27,780 nt of DNA from positions 1-27,780 of IMG/VR virus record IMGVR_UViG_3300030012_000731. One strand, given 5' to 3'. Positions within the stretch are counted from its first letter, which is position 1; each line of letters opens with the position of its first letter. The notes beneath the pieces are model-generated. The model had not been told where the DNA came from. It was given only the letters and a program-made list of their open reading frames with translations, and ran no database searches. The stretch comes from a virus. This document shows, in pieces, positions 1-7,243 of this stretch. The position numbers and the translations under genes are program-made.

Positions 1-63
1 TTGTTAAATAAAGTCAAAGGTAAAACAATTCTAGGCGGTAAAATAGGCAATAGACCAAGGTGA
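1..63 (+). CDS. C-terminal end of an upstream gene (partial)
   Basis: Frame 1 is open from the first base and reads LLNKVKGKTILGGKIGNRPR before a TGA at 61-63. The peptide is basic and glycine-rich, too short to assign to a family. Its stop codon lies inside the AGGTGAT ribosome binding site of the next gene, the same arrangement seen at several later junctions. This supports a real coupled gene end over a chance open frame. Given the order of the module, the missing upstream gene could be a packaging or portal gene, but that is only a guess from position. Confidence 0.5.
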   Translation: MLNKVKGKTILGGKIGNRPR

Positions 64-86
64 TTGAAATGAGTTGGCAAGATATA
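57..86 (+). repeat. 30-bp direct repeat, copy 1 (RBS plus start of gene)
   Basis: Bases 57-86 and 627-656 are identical over 30 bases. They cover the AGGTGAT ribosome binding site, the ATG and the codons for the first residues MSWQDI. A diverged third copy lies at about 311-339. Beyond the repeat the three genes do not resemble each other. Confidence 0.9.
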
Positions 87-320
87 CTCAAGAACATGCC
101 TGAAAGATGGGACGAAATGGGCAATTTGTTCCGAGCGTATATTTTTGATGGTGGTAGGGATGCTAGGACTGCTGAATCAACATTATTACAATTATACGAG
201 ATTTATTCCGGTGGCAAGACATTCAATGACGCCTTAATGGGTGAAGATACGCAAATGTTTCCGACTTACCGTTCAATTAATGATGAATCACGCAGTCCTG
301 AAGTAATGAGAGATGATTGA
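69..320 (+). CDS. small protein with N-terminal MSWQDI tag (1 of 3)
   Basis: This is an 83-residue protein of unknown function. A GTG at 60 would add three residues, but that GTG is part of the AGGTGAT ribosome binding site. The ATG at 69, four bases downstream, is therefore the better start. The N-terminus reads MSWQDILKN, a tag shared with the next two genes. The rest is acidic, probably helical, with no cysteine pairs, signal peptide or membrane segment. Its stop at 318-320 lies two bases before the next ATG, so translation is probably coupled. By position before the ligase, protease and capsid genes it could be a minor capsid-interior protein, which is inference. I do not recognise a family. 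Confidence 0.75.
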   Translation: MSWQDILKNMPERWDEMGNLFRAYIFDGGRDARTAESTLLQLYEIYSGGKTFNDALMGEDTQMFPTYRSINDESRSPEVMRDD

Positions 321-321
321 A

Positions 322-633
322 ATGAGTTGGGAAGATGTGATTAAAATATACAGTGGTCGCTCTAATATGGAAAAGGCCAAGAAAGTAGAAGCCAAGTTGG
401 AAACAATGTTTGATGCATTGAAAGCAGGGGAACTTGATGATACAATAAGATTTGCAAAGAACGAAAGAAACTTCCGTGATGAAGACGTTGAATCTTTAAA
501 ATTATCAAAAGAGGAACTTATTGAAATATTTAAGGCACTATTAGTTGGTGTGGATGGTCTGATAGATGTTGCCGGAGACCAAATAATGGATGATGATGGA
601 GATAGAGCATTTGCTTCTCAATTTGAAAGGTGA
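322..633 (+). CDS. small protein with N-terminal MSWEDV tag (2 of 3)
   Basis: This is a 103-residue acidic protein of unknown function. The ATG at 322 is chosen over an ATG at 313 because it restores the same tag start (MSWEDVIK) and lies just behind AGATGAT. After the tag it is predicted helical, with a lysine- and glutamate-rich stretch (residues about 17-45) and a hydrophobic helix near residues 65-85, too polar overall for a membrane anchor. It ends in an acidic DDDGD patch. The stop codon is part of the AGGTGAT site of the following gene. It shows no clear similarity to its two tagged neighbours outside the first 8-9 residues. Confidence 0.75.
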   Translation: MSWEDVIKIYSGRSNMEKAKKVEAKLETMFDALKAGELDDTIRFAKNERNFRDEDVESLKLSKEELIEIFKALLVGVDGLIDVAGDQIMDDDGDRAFASQFER

Positions 634-656
634 TTGAAATGAGTTGGCAAGATATA
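627..656 (+). repeat. 30-bp direct repeat, copy 2
   Basis: Identical to bases 57-86. It contains the AGGTGAT site at 628-634, whose TGA (631-633) is the stop of the preceding gene, then the ATG at 639 and the tag codons. Confidence 0.9.
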
Positions 657-980
657 ATCAAAAATGAGGGTATGGAAGGAAGAGCGTTCTATATTGATAG
701 AGAGAATGCTAAGAGCAAAGTAAAGAGTCTACCGAGGATGAAGCGAATGTTGGATAAATCACTTACAGAATTGAAAATGTTTGTAGAGGAAATAGGTGGT
801 GAGTCAATCGATAAGATGTTCGATGGCCCTGATGGTCAAGAGTTAGGAAGCACTACTCAATTGATGGAAGACTTCAATGAGTTCAAGAACAAGATTGAAA
901 ATGCATATGAGAATGCTTTATCATTTAATACTCAAGTTGCAGAAATGTCATTTAATGAAGCAAAGTATGGTAGGCGATAA
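639..980 (+). CDS. small protein with N-terminal MSWQDI tag (3 of 3)
   Basis: This is a 113-residue protein of unknown function starting MSWQDIIKN. The start is the ATG at 639, four bases after the AGGTGAT site. A GTG at 630 is the binding site itself. Past the tag it is rich in charged helices (lysine-rich around residues 25-40, then acidic) and likely forms a helical bundle or coiled coil. There are no cysteines and no membrane segment. The near-perfect repeat of the start region with the gene at 69 suggests duplication of a leader-plus-tag cassette onto unrelated bodies. A virion-interior role is inferred from neighbours only. Confidence 0.75.
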   Translation: MSWQDIIKNEGMEGRAFYIDRENAKSKVKSLPRMKRMLDKSLTELKMFVEEIGGESIDKMFDGPDGQELGSTTQLMEDFNEFKNKIENAYENALSFNTQVAEMSFNEAKYGRR

Positions 981-981
981 A

Positions 982-1056
982 GTGAACATGAAAGGAATAC
1001 TAAAAAGAAATCTTAAGGAAAAACTAAATGAGTTCAGGAAGGAGGAAGACGCATGA
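982..1056 (+). CDS. possible 24-residue basic microprotein
   Basis: An open frame begins at GTG 982 (or ATG 988) and ends at TGA 1054-1056, overlapping the next ATG (1053) by four bases in an ATGA junction. The peptide from the ATG is MKGILKRNLKEKLNEFRKEE plus DA, amphipathic and highly charged. An AGGCGAT sequence at 972-978 could serve as its ribosome binding site. It fills what would otherwise be the only sizeable gap in this part of the operon. The frame is short enough to be chance, so confidence is limited. Confidence 0.4.
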   Translation: MNMKGILKRNLKEKLNEFRKEEDA

Positions 1057-1286
1057 GTGACGAGAAGAACGAAATGCTACTGCTCCTGAAAGAACTGGTT
1101 GGCAAGGTGAAATCCTTGGAAGAGGTAGTCTATCAGAAAGATAATCTACTGATGAAGAGCGGGCTTGTGGTAGTCGATAGTCCACGACCATCGATGAACA
1201 ACGAGCAATCGGGAATTTCAGGAGACACAATAGCGAAGATGGACTGGTCGGAAATCAATCAAATCATAGAGACAATAGAGGGATAG
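1053..1286 (+). CDS. small coiled-coil protein with C-terminal DWSEI motif
   Basis: This is a 77-residue protein with a strong ribosome binding site (GGAAGGAGGAAG) before its ATG. Residues 5-35 look like a short coiled coil with leucine and valine spacing. A polar linker follows, and the last 16 residues read KMDWSEINQIIETIEG. That ending closely resembles the last residues of the protease-scaffold protein (EISWSDIHSIVERYQ) and the N-terminal tag of the three small upstream proteins. The scaffold C-terminus normally contacts the capsid protein, so this could be a small capsid-interior or scaffold-associated protein. That is inference, and no family is recognised. Confidence 0.75.
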   Translation: MSDEKNEMLLLLKELVGKVKSLEEVVYQKDNLLMKSGLVVVDSPRPSMNNEQSGISGDTIAKMDWSEINQIIETIEG

Positions 1287-1287
1287 A

Positions 1288-1542
1288 ATGGGAGAAGAGG
1301 AAATCATACAGGAAGCCATTGCGAAGGCAAAGGAGATTATACAGGAAGCAGGACATCTAGGAATCCTTGAGAACAAGGATGACCTGATGGGAGAGGAAGT
1401 CAAGGTCAAGAAGCCGAAGAAGAACCCGTCAGAAGAGCCAATCCCGAAGACAAGCAACATCGAAGGGAAGGAAAACAAAACAAATGATGGCACTCTGAGA
1501 AAGTCGTCTTGGTTCAACACTGGTGAAGCGAGACAGGTGTGA
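1288..1542 (+). CDS. small charged hypothetical protein
   Basis: This 84-residue protein begins one base after the previous stop (ATG at 1288). Residues 1-25 form a predicted amphipathic helix with EEII, EAIAKAKEII and QEAGHLG segments. The middle is lysine- and glutamate-rich and probably disordered. The end reads RKSSWFNTGEARQV. There are no membrane segments, cysteines or recognisable domains. It is followed six bases later by the ligase gene, so it is presumably co-expressed with it. A regulatory or virion role cannot be told from sequence. Confidence 0.65.
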   Translation: MGEEEIIQEAIAKAKEIIQEAGHLGILENKDDLMGEEVKVKKPKKNPSEEPIPKTSNIEGKENKTNDGTLRKSSWFNTGEARQV

Positions 1543-1548
1543 GGATGA

Positions 1549-4137
1549 ATGCCTCGTTCCGGTCTAGCATTTGAGAAGGAAGAAGACGGACTCACGAAGA
1601 GAGTCCTTGATTTCTTTGAGCGCACCAGATTTGCATACCTCTCAGCGAAGGAAGACCCATCCGAGTATGGGAAGAAGTGGAAAGATATTGTCAAGAAGAT
1701 TCGTGAGGACTTCGACCAGATGAGCAACTTCGCTAGAGAGTTGAAGGAGTATGTAACAGAGAAGATTCTGTTCGATGATGATGTCTATGACCCGAAGTCT
1801 GGAACAGCCGAGCGTCTGTTCAAGGAAATAAAGGAGATGAGATTCAAATCGGAGAAGATAAGCGACCCCTTCTCCAAGTTGCTAGGTGATGATGTAATTG
1901 ACACATTCATGGAGAAACCAGATGTCTTCATATCATTCATCCACTATGCAATGCGCTCCCATCCCAACAAGATGCCTGACAAGATATACGAGTCACAGGA
2001 ACTCAAGCCCGACCAGATAACACAGGGAACGATGGGACTCGACTTGAAGGTAGAGGACATCCCGCTTTACATCATAGAGCATTATGGTGCAGAGGGGAAG
2101 GACACTCGTAGGGTCAAGAGCAAGTTCAAGTCAGCATTCTCTAGATTGAAGGAGATGTACAACGAGACCTATCCGGAAGACAAGTGGGATTCTCTTGTCG
2201 ATTTGGATGTAGTGAAGGCAGAGAAGAGCGAGGAGGAGAAGCAGGAAGTTGACTTCATCATACCCAACAAGCCGATGTATCGAATCTTTGAGACTGATGA
2301 CTTGAAGCAACTCAAGGGGTTCAGTGGTGAGTGGCTGGTTCAAGAAAAGTATGATGGGATGCGAATACAGATTCACAAAGATGGGGACAGCATCAAGATA
2401 TACTCCTTCAACAAGAAGGACATCACAGACAAATGCCCATTGCAAGTCAAGGAGATGGAGAAGAAAAACTTCGGGGATTGCATACTAGATGCTGAACTTA
2501 CACTCTTCTTAGACGATGAGCCATTGCATCGTGCAGATACGGTATCTCATGTGTTCAAGAAGGAAACCAAGGGAAGACTATCTGCTCACGTTTTCGACAT
2601 TATGAAGCATGAAGGGAAGATGATTGCAGATGAGCCATTGAGAGAGAGGGTCAACATTCTCTTCTATCAGTACAGTTCCCATTCAACTGAGAACCTAGCG
2701 TTCCCATCCAAGAAAGACACTAGGATAGCAGATTCAATCAAGGAAGTCGAAGAATACTCCAAGGTGATAATGGAACTACCATCATCAGAAGGAGTCGTAA
2801 TCAAGGACATTGAATCGACATACATCATTGGAAAGCAGAAGAATGCCAAGTGGATAAAGTGGAAGAAGTTCGTTGATTTGGATGTCGTGGTGTTAGAATC
2901 CAAGAAGACAGGAAGCGGTCTCTATTCATACACCATGGGAATAGGGCCAGTCAATGCCGAGACATCTAGGAATTACAAGACGACAGAACTAGGAAACAAG
3001 GCATACCTTCCAGTTGGCAAAGCATTGAACACGAAAGAGAAAGTAGAAGTCGGTGATATAGTCAGAGTCAAGGTAGACGAAGTGAAGAAGAGCAAAGATG
3101 GTTTCAGTCTCTATTCTGCCAAAGTGATAGAGATACCAGAGGTAACCGAGTCTGATAAAGTAGAAACCCTAGAGCAACTATCTACGAAGACGAAGAAATC
3201 CCTTGACTCGGCAATAGAGGCTGTTGCTGGTAAAGGAATGGAGAGATTCAAGGTAATGAGTGGTGTTGATGAGAAAGTCAAGAAGGGCTACTACATCACA
3301 GATGACATACACGGCACTGCTGAGATAATAATCAAATCCGACCTAGATGGATTCACTATTTACGGTTTCAGTGGTGATGACCTGATGCAGAAGAATGCCC
3401 TGTACAACATTGACATCTGGAAGGAACAGGTAACAGAGATACTCAAAACGAAAAGGTCTGAATTAAGGCTCGGAATAAGAAATGACATCATAGAATACGG
3501 TGATGACCCAAAACCATTCGACAAGATACTAGAGTTCGTAGAAGAACACTACAAGGAAGTCTATGAAGAACTGTTTGAGATGAAGCCTGAAAAACTCATG
3601 TCGTGGTTGAAGAAGCAAGAAGACATACAGTATGTTCATCCCAACAAGTTTCAAGCAAGAGATGACGTTCTTGAAAAAGACGTTGAGGAGTTAAAAAAAA
3701 AGGATACGCCTAATGAAGGCAGATTCAAGTTGTTCCAACGAGAAGATGGGAACATAGACTTCGTAATCAGAGCAGGTGGTGAGAAGATGGCTTGGACAAT
3801 AGACATAGAAGACACAGAAGATATATTCAATCTATTTGGCAAGTCAGGTAAGTTTCCAGCAATCGTAGCAACGACTGTCAATGAGGAGAAACTTCTAGAT
3901 GCAGGTGATTTGGAACTAGGAGTTCAGAAGGATGGATACCATGAGTATAGATTAGATGGTGATAAGTTCCAGACTAGAATGCATGTGCGAGTTGTTCCAT
4001 TGGATGAGCAAAAGACATGGTTGGCTTGGACTGGAAAGAAGCAGGAAATGTTAGACAAAACAGATGATGAAGGAGTATGGATAATATCAGAAGATAAGTA
4101 TGCTGATTTGCCGTTTCCGGAAGAAAATAGCGAGTAG
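1549..4137 (+). CDS. ATP-dependent DNA ligase-like protein with long N- and C-terminal extensions
   Basis: This 862-residue protein contains the covalent nucleotidyltransferase core that joins DNA nicks using ATP. Motif I is EKYDGMR with the predicted adenylated lysine at K267. DAEL is at 314-317, EGVVIKD starts at 414 and KWIKWKK at 434. An OB-fold follows to about residue 540. Residues 1-245 are helical and are not clearly a normal ligase DNA-binding domain. Residues 545-862 are an unrecognised extension. Its last third has a stretch (YHEYRLDGDKFQTRMHVRVV) faintly like the 3'-phosphoesterase domain of LigD, without that family's catalytic HxDxRLE motif. The start at ATG 1549 follows GAGGATGA. 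Placement directly before the protease and capsid genes, away from visible replication genes, is unusual and may mean it is packaged or acts at genome packaging. Ligase activity is likely from the intact motifs, but the biological role is inferred. Confidence 0.85.
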   Translation: MPRSGLAFEKEEDGLTKRVLDFFERTRFAYLSAKEDPSEYGKKWKDIVKKIREDFDQMSNFARELKEYVTEKILFDDDVYDPKSGTAERLFKEIKEMRFKSEKISDPFSKLLGDDVIDTFMEKPDVFISFIHYAMRSHPNKMPDKIYESQELKPDQITQGTMGLDLKVEDIPLYIIEHYGAEGKDTRRVKSKFKSAFSRLKEMYNETYPEDKWDSLVDLDVVKAEKSEEEKQEVDFIIPNKPMYRIFETDDLKQLKGFSGEWLVQEKYDGMRIQIHKDGDSIKIYSFNKKDITDKCPLQVKEMEKKNFGDCILDAELTLFLDDEPLHRADTVSHVFKKETKGRLSAHVFDIMKHEGKMIADEPLRERVNILFYQYSSHSTENLAFPSKKDTRIADSIKEVEEYSKVIMELPSSEGVVIKDIESTYIIGKQKNAKWIKWKKFVDLDVVVLESKKTGSGLYSYTMGIGPVNAETSRNYKTTELGNKAYLPVGKALNTKEKVEVGDIVRVKVDEVKKSKDGFSLYSAKVIEIPEVTESDKVETLEQLSTKTKKSLDSAIEAVAGKGMERFKVMSGVDEKVKKGYYITDDIHGTAEIIIKSDLDGFTIYGFSGDDLMQKNALYNIDIWKEQVTEILKTKRSELRLGIRNDIIEYGDDPKPFDKILEFVEEHYKEVYEELFEMKPEKLMSWLKKQEDIQYVHPNKFQARDDVLEKDVEELKKKDTPNEGRFKLFQREDGNIDFVIRAGGEKMAWTIDIEDTEDIFNLFGKSGKFPAIVATTVNEEKLLDAGDLELGVQKDGYHEYRLDGDKFQTRMHVRVVPLDEQKTWLAWTGKKQEMLDKTDDEGVWIISEDKYADLPFPEENSE

Positions 4138-4167
4138 GTTAAATAGTAAAAGAAACAGGTGATTGGA

Positions 4168-5400
4168 GTGTCGGGAAAGACAGGAGTATTATTGAAGGCA
4201 GAAACTAGTGCTGAATTTAACATATTAAAATCAGATAATCTAGTAATTGGAGGGTATGCATCTATAGAAATTGTAGACAAGCAAAATGACCTGATTACAC
4301 TAGAAGCGTTGGAAGAAGCAGTCAAGAAATACATGGAAGAAGAAAAATACAGAAATGTAATGTCAAATCATTCAAATGTTCAAGTTGGGGAGGTCATAGA
4401 AAAATACCGAGATTCAAACGGTGTCTTACACAAAACTAGTGTGGATGACGTTGGATTCTATGTAGTAATCAAGATGCGCGATGACATCGAGAAGGCTAAG
4501 GAAATCTCAAGAGGTATTAGGAAAGGAACATTACGGTCTTTCAGCATAGGTGGACAAGCGATATCAAAGAGACAGAGAAAATCTGAGGAGTTTGGGGAAT
4601 ACAACGAGATAGAAAAACTTGAGTTGCATGAAGTTACTGTCTGTGAAAAAGGAATAAACCCGGAAGCGAAATTCGACATTTTAAAAATGGAGGAAAAAGA
4701 AATGAGTGAAAAACTGGAAAAAGCACTTGAGGAGTTAAATGACTTGATGAAGCAAGTCAATTCCCTCCGCAAGGAAGAGGAAGAAGAAATGGAGAAAGGT
4801 GACATGTCAGAGATGATGGACACTGATGAAGACGAGAAGATGATGTCTGAAGAGGAGAAAATGGGCGGCGAGATGAAGATGGCCGATGAAGACGAGAAGA
4901 TGATGGGAGACAAGGAGGAGAAGGCTCTTGATGAGGATTCAACAAGAGACTACGAGGCCGGAGAAGAAGTCGTCAGTGGCGGAAACCCCGTCGCAACCCC
5001 AGCACCTCTAAAGGTATCAAAGGGATTGGAGAACAGCGATTTCTCCACTCTTGACCTAAGCGTTGAGAATGTCGAGAAGGCATACGAAGCGTTCAAGGCC
5101 GAGAAACTGGAAGCAATGGCTTACGAGTCCCTCAACAAGGAATTCAGTGACCGTCTAGAGGCAGAACTATCCGTCAAGAAGTCAGCCGCAGAGAGAGCAG
5201 AGTACGATGCTCGCAACGATGTGGCCGCTCTTAAGGAAGAGTTCGCTGAACTACGCAAGTCTCTTTCGGCAGAAAGCGAAGAAATAAGGAAGGCAAAGGA
5301 AGTTGCATTTGAGTTACCAGAAGGTATCCCAACCAACCTAAAGGAAGCCGCCGAGATTTCATGGAGTGACATTCACAGTATTGTGGAGAGGTATCAGTGA
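4168..5400 (+). CDS. prohead serine protease fused to a scaffolding domain
   Basis: The start is GTG 4168, placed four bases after AGGTGAT as in the tagged genes. A GTG at 4159 is inside that site. Of 410 residues, about 1-165 match the prohead protease fold (XkdF or U35 type). The predicted catalytic histidine is H68 in NHSNVQVGEV, and the predicted serine is S126 in RSFSIGG. Residues about 175-270 are a coiled coil followed by an extremely acidic, methionine-rich stretch with an internal duplication. The rest is helical, as expected of a capsid scaffold that is digested after shell assembly. The final residues EISWSDIHSIVERYQ match the C-terminus of the 77-residue protein at 1053. The protease sits directly before the major capsid gene, the usual order. 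The assignment is strong, and the exact catalytic residues rest on motif reading. Confidence 0.85.
   Translation: MSGKTGVLLKAETSAEFNILKSDNLVIGGYASIEIVDKQNDLITLEALEEAVKKYMEEEKYRNVMSNHSNVQVGEVIEKYRDSNGVLHKTSVDDVGFYVVIKMRDDIEKAKEISRGIRKGTLRSFSIGGQAISKRQRKSEEFGEYNEIEKLELHEVTVCEKGINPEAKFDILKMEEKEMSEKLEKALEELNDLMKQVNSLRKEEEEEMEKGDMSEMMDTDEDEKMMSEEEKMGGEMKMADEDEKMMGDKEEKALDEDSTRDYEAGEEVVSGGNPVATPAPLKVSKGLENSDFSTLDLSVENVEKAYEAFKAEKLEAMAYESLNKEFSDRLEAELSVKKSAAERAEYDARNDVAALKEEFAELRKSLSAESEEIRKAKEVAFELPEGIPTNLKEAAEISWSDIHSIVERYQ
4825..4905 (+). repeat. duplicated acidic, Met-rich segment in the scaffold
   Basis: A 21-base sequence encoding DEDEKMM occurs perfectly at 4825-4845 and again at 4885-4905, exactly 60 bases apart. 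This implies a 20-residue in-frame duplication within the scaffold linker. The surrounding residues are nearly all D, E, K and M. Confidence 0.85.
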
Positions 5401-5411
5401 GGTGATTAAGT

Positions 5412-6791
5412 ATGAGTAAAGGACATATTAGAACAATAGCAGACCTAGAAGCCAGCACCTATGGCATGGTCGGAGGAACAGGGAATGCACTGCTCAAGAG
5501 CAGTGGAGTGATTGGAGGATTCGGAGTCCCACACGATGCGACATCGAACCCCTTCAACGCGGCGGCAGATGGGCTTGGTGACCTATACAACGTGCTGTAC
5601 GGACAGAAAGTCTGGTCGATGCTAAATCAGGAAGTCAACGCACTTTCGATGATTTCCAAGAGGCCATACACTTCCAGCGGTTGGAGGATTCTAAAGAGCC
5701 GACCTGCTGGTGGTAGTGGAAACGCCTTCGGTCTTGGTACGACTAACCCCGGTACGGATACATCTGACCTATCTGGAATATCAGCAGATATGATTGGTGG
5801 TGTTGGTGAGAACGCTTCTCTGGACAACAATGCTCAACTAAGGGCATTGTCTCCTGAGTACACCAAACTCTACGTCAGTCCAAAGACTGTGGCACACCTC
5901 TTTGAGTTCTCCGAACTCGGAATGGAGTTGGCCGCAATCGATGACGGTGTTGGTGACATCCGCTCCATAGTCCGTGAGGACATGGGTAAGCATCACGCTG
6001 AGGTTCAGAACAAGATGCTTCTGATGCCACTAGAGCATTACGACAACGCAGAGTACGAACTGATTGAGGACAACTACACTTCTCTATTGAAGATAGTATC
6101 CTCTGCTAGCGAACTAGCCGCAATGGGTGACGCAGACATGACTGCAACCAGTGCAGGTGGAAGCCCCGGTGACCTACCAACACAGATGATTAGGATTTTC
6201 AACGCTAACAGGAGTCTATCACGAAGCGGTGGAGACTACACTGGTACGGATGACTTCCTATCGGCTGAGGTTGACTTTGGAGACACATACGCCGCAAATG
6301 ACGCAAGAGTTCTAACTCTGACCATCCTTAACGATATGATTAGGAGAATCAGGCAGAACGGAGGTAACCCCAAGGTCATGCTAACTGGATACGATACTAT
6401 CCAGCACATATCTGACCTACTACAGAGCCAAGAGAGGTTCATGGACAGGAAGGAAATCGTACCCACCCACAACGGAGTTCGTGGAGTCAAGGGTGCAGAG
6501 GTTGGTTTCAGAGTTGCAACATACTACGACATACCAATCATTCCAGCCAAGGACATGCCTCAGACTGGTAATGCAACCGCGAACAAGTTGAGTGACATAC
6601 TCATCCTAGACACTGACCATCTGTGGCTATCGGTGATGAAGCCTACTCAGTACTTTGAGAATGGTATTACCAACGGTGACCCATTCGGTGTTGGGAAACT
6701 TGGGAACCAAGGCATGTACCGCACAATGGGCGAGACAGGCTGTTCGTTCTTCAAGGGCCAAGGAAAGATTACCAACATAAAGAGTGCGTAG
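5412..6791 (+). CDS. major capsid protein, HK97-like
   Basis: This 459-residue protein follows the protease-scaffold gene, with AGGTGATTAAGT before its ATG. It is inferred to form the icosahedral shell. Supporting features are its position, its length, a flexible glycine-rich N-terminus (about 1-50), and a stretch with alternating hydrophobics around NALSMISKRPYTSSGWRIL (residues about 76-95), as in HK97-fold shells that begin after an N-arm. There is a long central region with PEYTKLYVSPKTVAHLFEFS and a C-terminal beta segment ending near FFKGQGKITNIKSA. There are no cysteine clusters or membrane segments. It lacks an obvious cleavage site, although the neighbouring protease implies N-terminal processing. 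It is probably the most highly expressed gene here. Fold assignment comes from context and general sequence character, not from a match I can run. Confidence 0.8.
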   Translation: MSKGHIRTIADLEASTYGMVGGTGNALLKSSGVIGGFGVPHDATSNPFNAAADGLGDLYNVLYGQKVWSMLNQEVNALSMISKRPYTSSGWRILKSRPAGGSGNAFGLGTTNPGTDTSDLSGISADMIGGVGENASLDNNAQLRALSPEYTKLYVSPKTVAHLFEFSELGMELAAIDDGVGDIRSIVREDMGKHHAEVQNKMLLMPLEHYDNAEYELIEDNYTSLLKIVSSASELAAMGDADMTATSAGGSPGDLPTQMIRIFNANRSLSRSGGDYTGTDDFLSAEVDFGDTYAANDARVLTLTILNDMIRRIRQNGGNPKVMLTGYDTIQHISDLLQSQERFMDRKEIVPTHNGVRGVKGAEVGFRVATYYDIPIIPAKDMPQTGNATANKLSDILILDTDHLWLSVMKPTQYFENGITNGDPFGVGKLGNQGMYRTMGETGCSFFKGQGKITNIKSA

Positions 6792-6805
6792 GCGGGTGAT
6801 TTCGT

Positions 6806-7168
6806 ATGACTGAGGAAGTTTTTACGGTATCTATCCTACCAGACCACAAGGGACACACTGCTCCCCACGTTCACGGCGACGAGTATTACGTGGATGCAGT
6901 AGTGGATGTTTCGACATATGACTCATCTGGTGTAGTGTTCAGTGCATCTAACTTCGGACTATCGACAGTTAATGCAGTGACGCTGACCGGAACTGCGAAT
7001 GTGAAGTTCTATCCGACCTTTGTAATCTCGGAAGCAGGAAAGTATACATCCGGCAACTCGTTTACTATGTTAATAGTAGACGCTCTACAAGCCACACCAG
7101 CAGAACAAACTGATGGTAATACCCACAGTGGTATGCAGTTTAGACTTAGAGTCTACGGCTTAGTTTGA
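6806..7168 (+). CDS. probable head decoration or accessory protein
   Basis: This 120-residue protein starts at ATG 6806, behind GCGGGTGATTTCGT and 14 bases after the capsid stop. It is rich in V, T, S and Y in an alternating beta pattern, with a histidine-containing N-terminal loop (DHKGHTAPHVHGDEYYVDA). The size, the beta character and the place right after the capsid gene fit a decoration protein or shell-stabilising protein. The histidine cluster H14, H17, H21 and H23 could bind a metal ion, which is speculative. A strong hairpin follows 12 bases after its stop, so it shares a transcript segment with the capsid gene. No family is recognised. Confidence 0.6.
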   Translation: MTEEVFTVSILPDHKGHTAPHVHGDEYYVDAVVDVSTYDSSGVVFSASNFGLSTVNAVTLTGTANVKFYPTFVISEAGKYTSGNSFTMLIVDALQATPAEQTDGNTHSGMQFRLRVYGLV

Positions 7169-7180
7169 GTAAAACATAAA

Positions 7181-7222
7181 GTAGCGGCCCTCTTCCTAGA
7201 GTAACAGGAAGGGGGTTGCTAC
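7181..7222 (+). promoter_or_regulatory. 17-bp RNA hairpin with AGAGTAAC loop downstream of the capsid genes
   Basis: Bases 7181-7197 (GTAGCGGCCCTCTTCCT) pair along their whole length with 7206-7222 (AGGAAGGGGGTTGCTAC), allowing three G-U pairs, and leave an 8-base loop AGAGTAAC at 7198-7205. It lies in the gap between the decoration gene and the SAP-protein gene. No T-run follows directly, so it is not a classical intrinsic terminator. An mRNA-stabilising, processing or attenuating element is more likely. A second hairpin with almost the same loop lies after the tail tube gene. Confidence 0.75.
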
Positions 7223-7226
7223 CCCC
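7211..7226 (+). promoter_or_regulatory. competing GC-rich hairpin
   Basis: GGGGGT (7211-7216) can pair with ACCCCC (7221-7226) around the tetraloop TGCT. This uses the 3' arm of the 17-bp hairpin, so the two structures cannot coexist. It sits 17 bases before the start codon of the SAP-protein gene. A switch between the two is possible but untested. Confidence 0.45.
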
Positions 7227-7243
7227 CAATTTATGGTGTGAAT

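Noticed and set aside
60-68. GTG/ATG/TTG starts a few codons upstream (60, 313, 630, 4159, 8031, 13558, 18563)
   Set aside because: In each case the upstream codon is part of or overlaps the GGTGA(T)-type ribosome binding site of the start chosen.
1218-1727. Long minus-strand open frames (also at 4458-4913, 11619-12128, 14383-14754, 22843-23214)
   Set aside because: They lie opposite well-supported plus-strand genes, are serine-, leucine- and phenylalanine-rich as expected of antisense frames, and lack ribosome binding sites.
4138-4167. Possible archaeal TATA-like sequence TTAAATAG before the protease gene
   Set aside because: The stretch is short and A/T-rich, there is no clear upstream BRE element, and a single match is weak evidence for a promoter within an apparently continuous operon.
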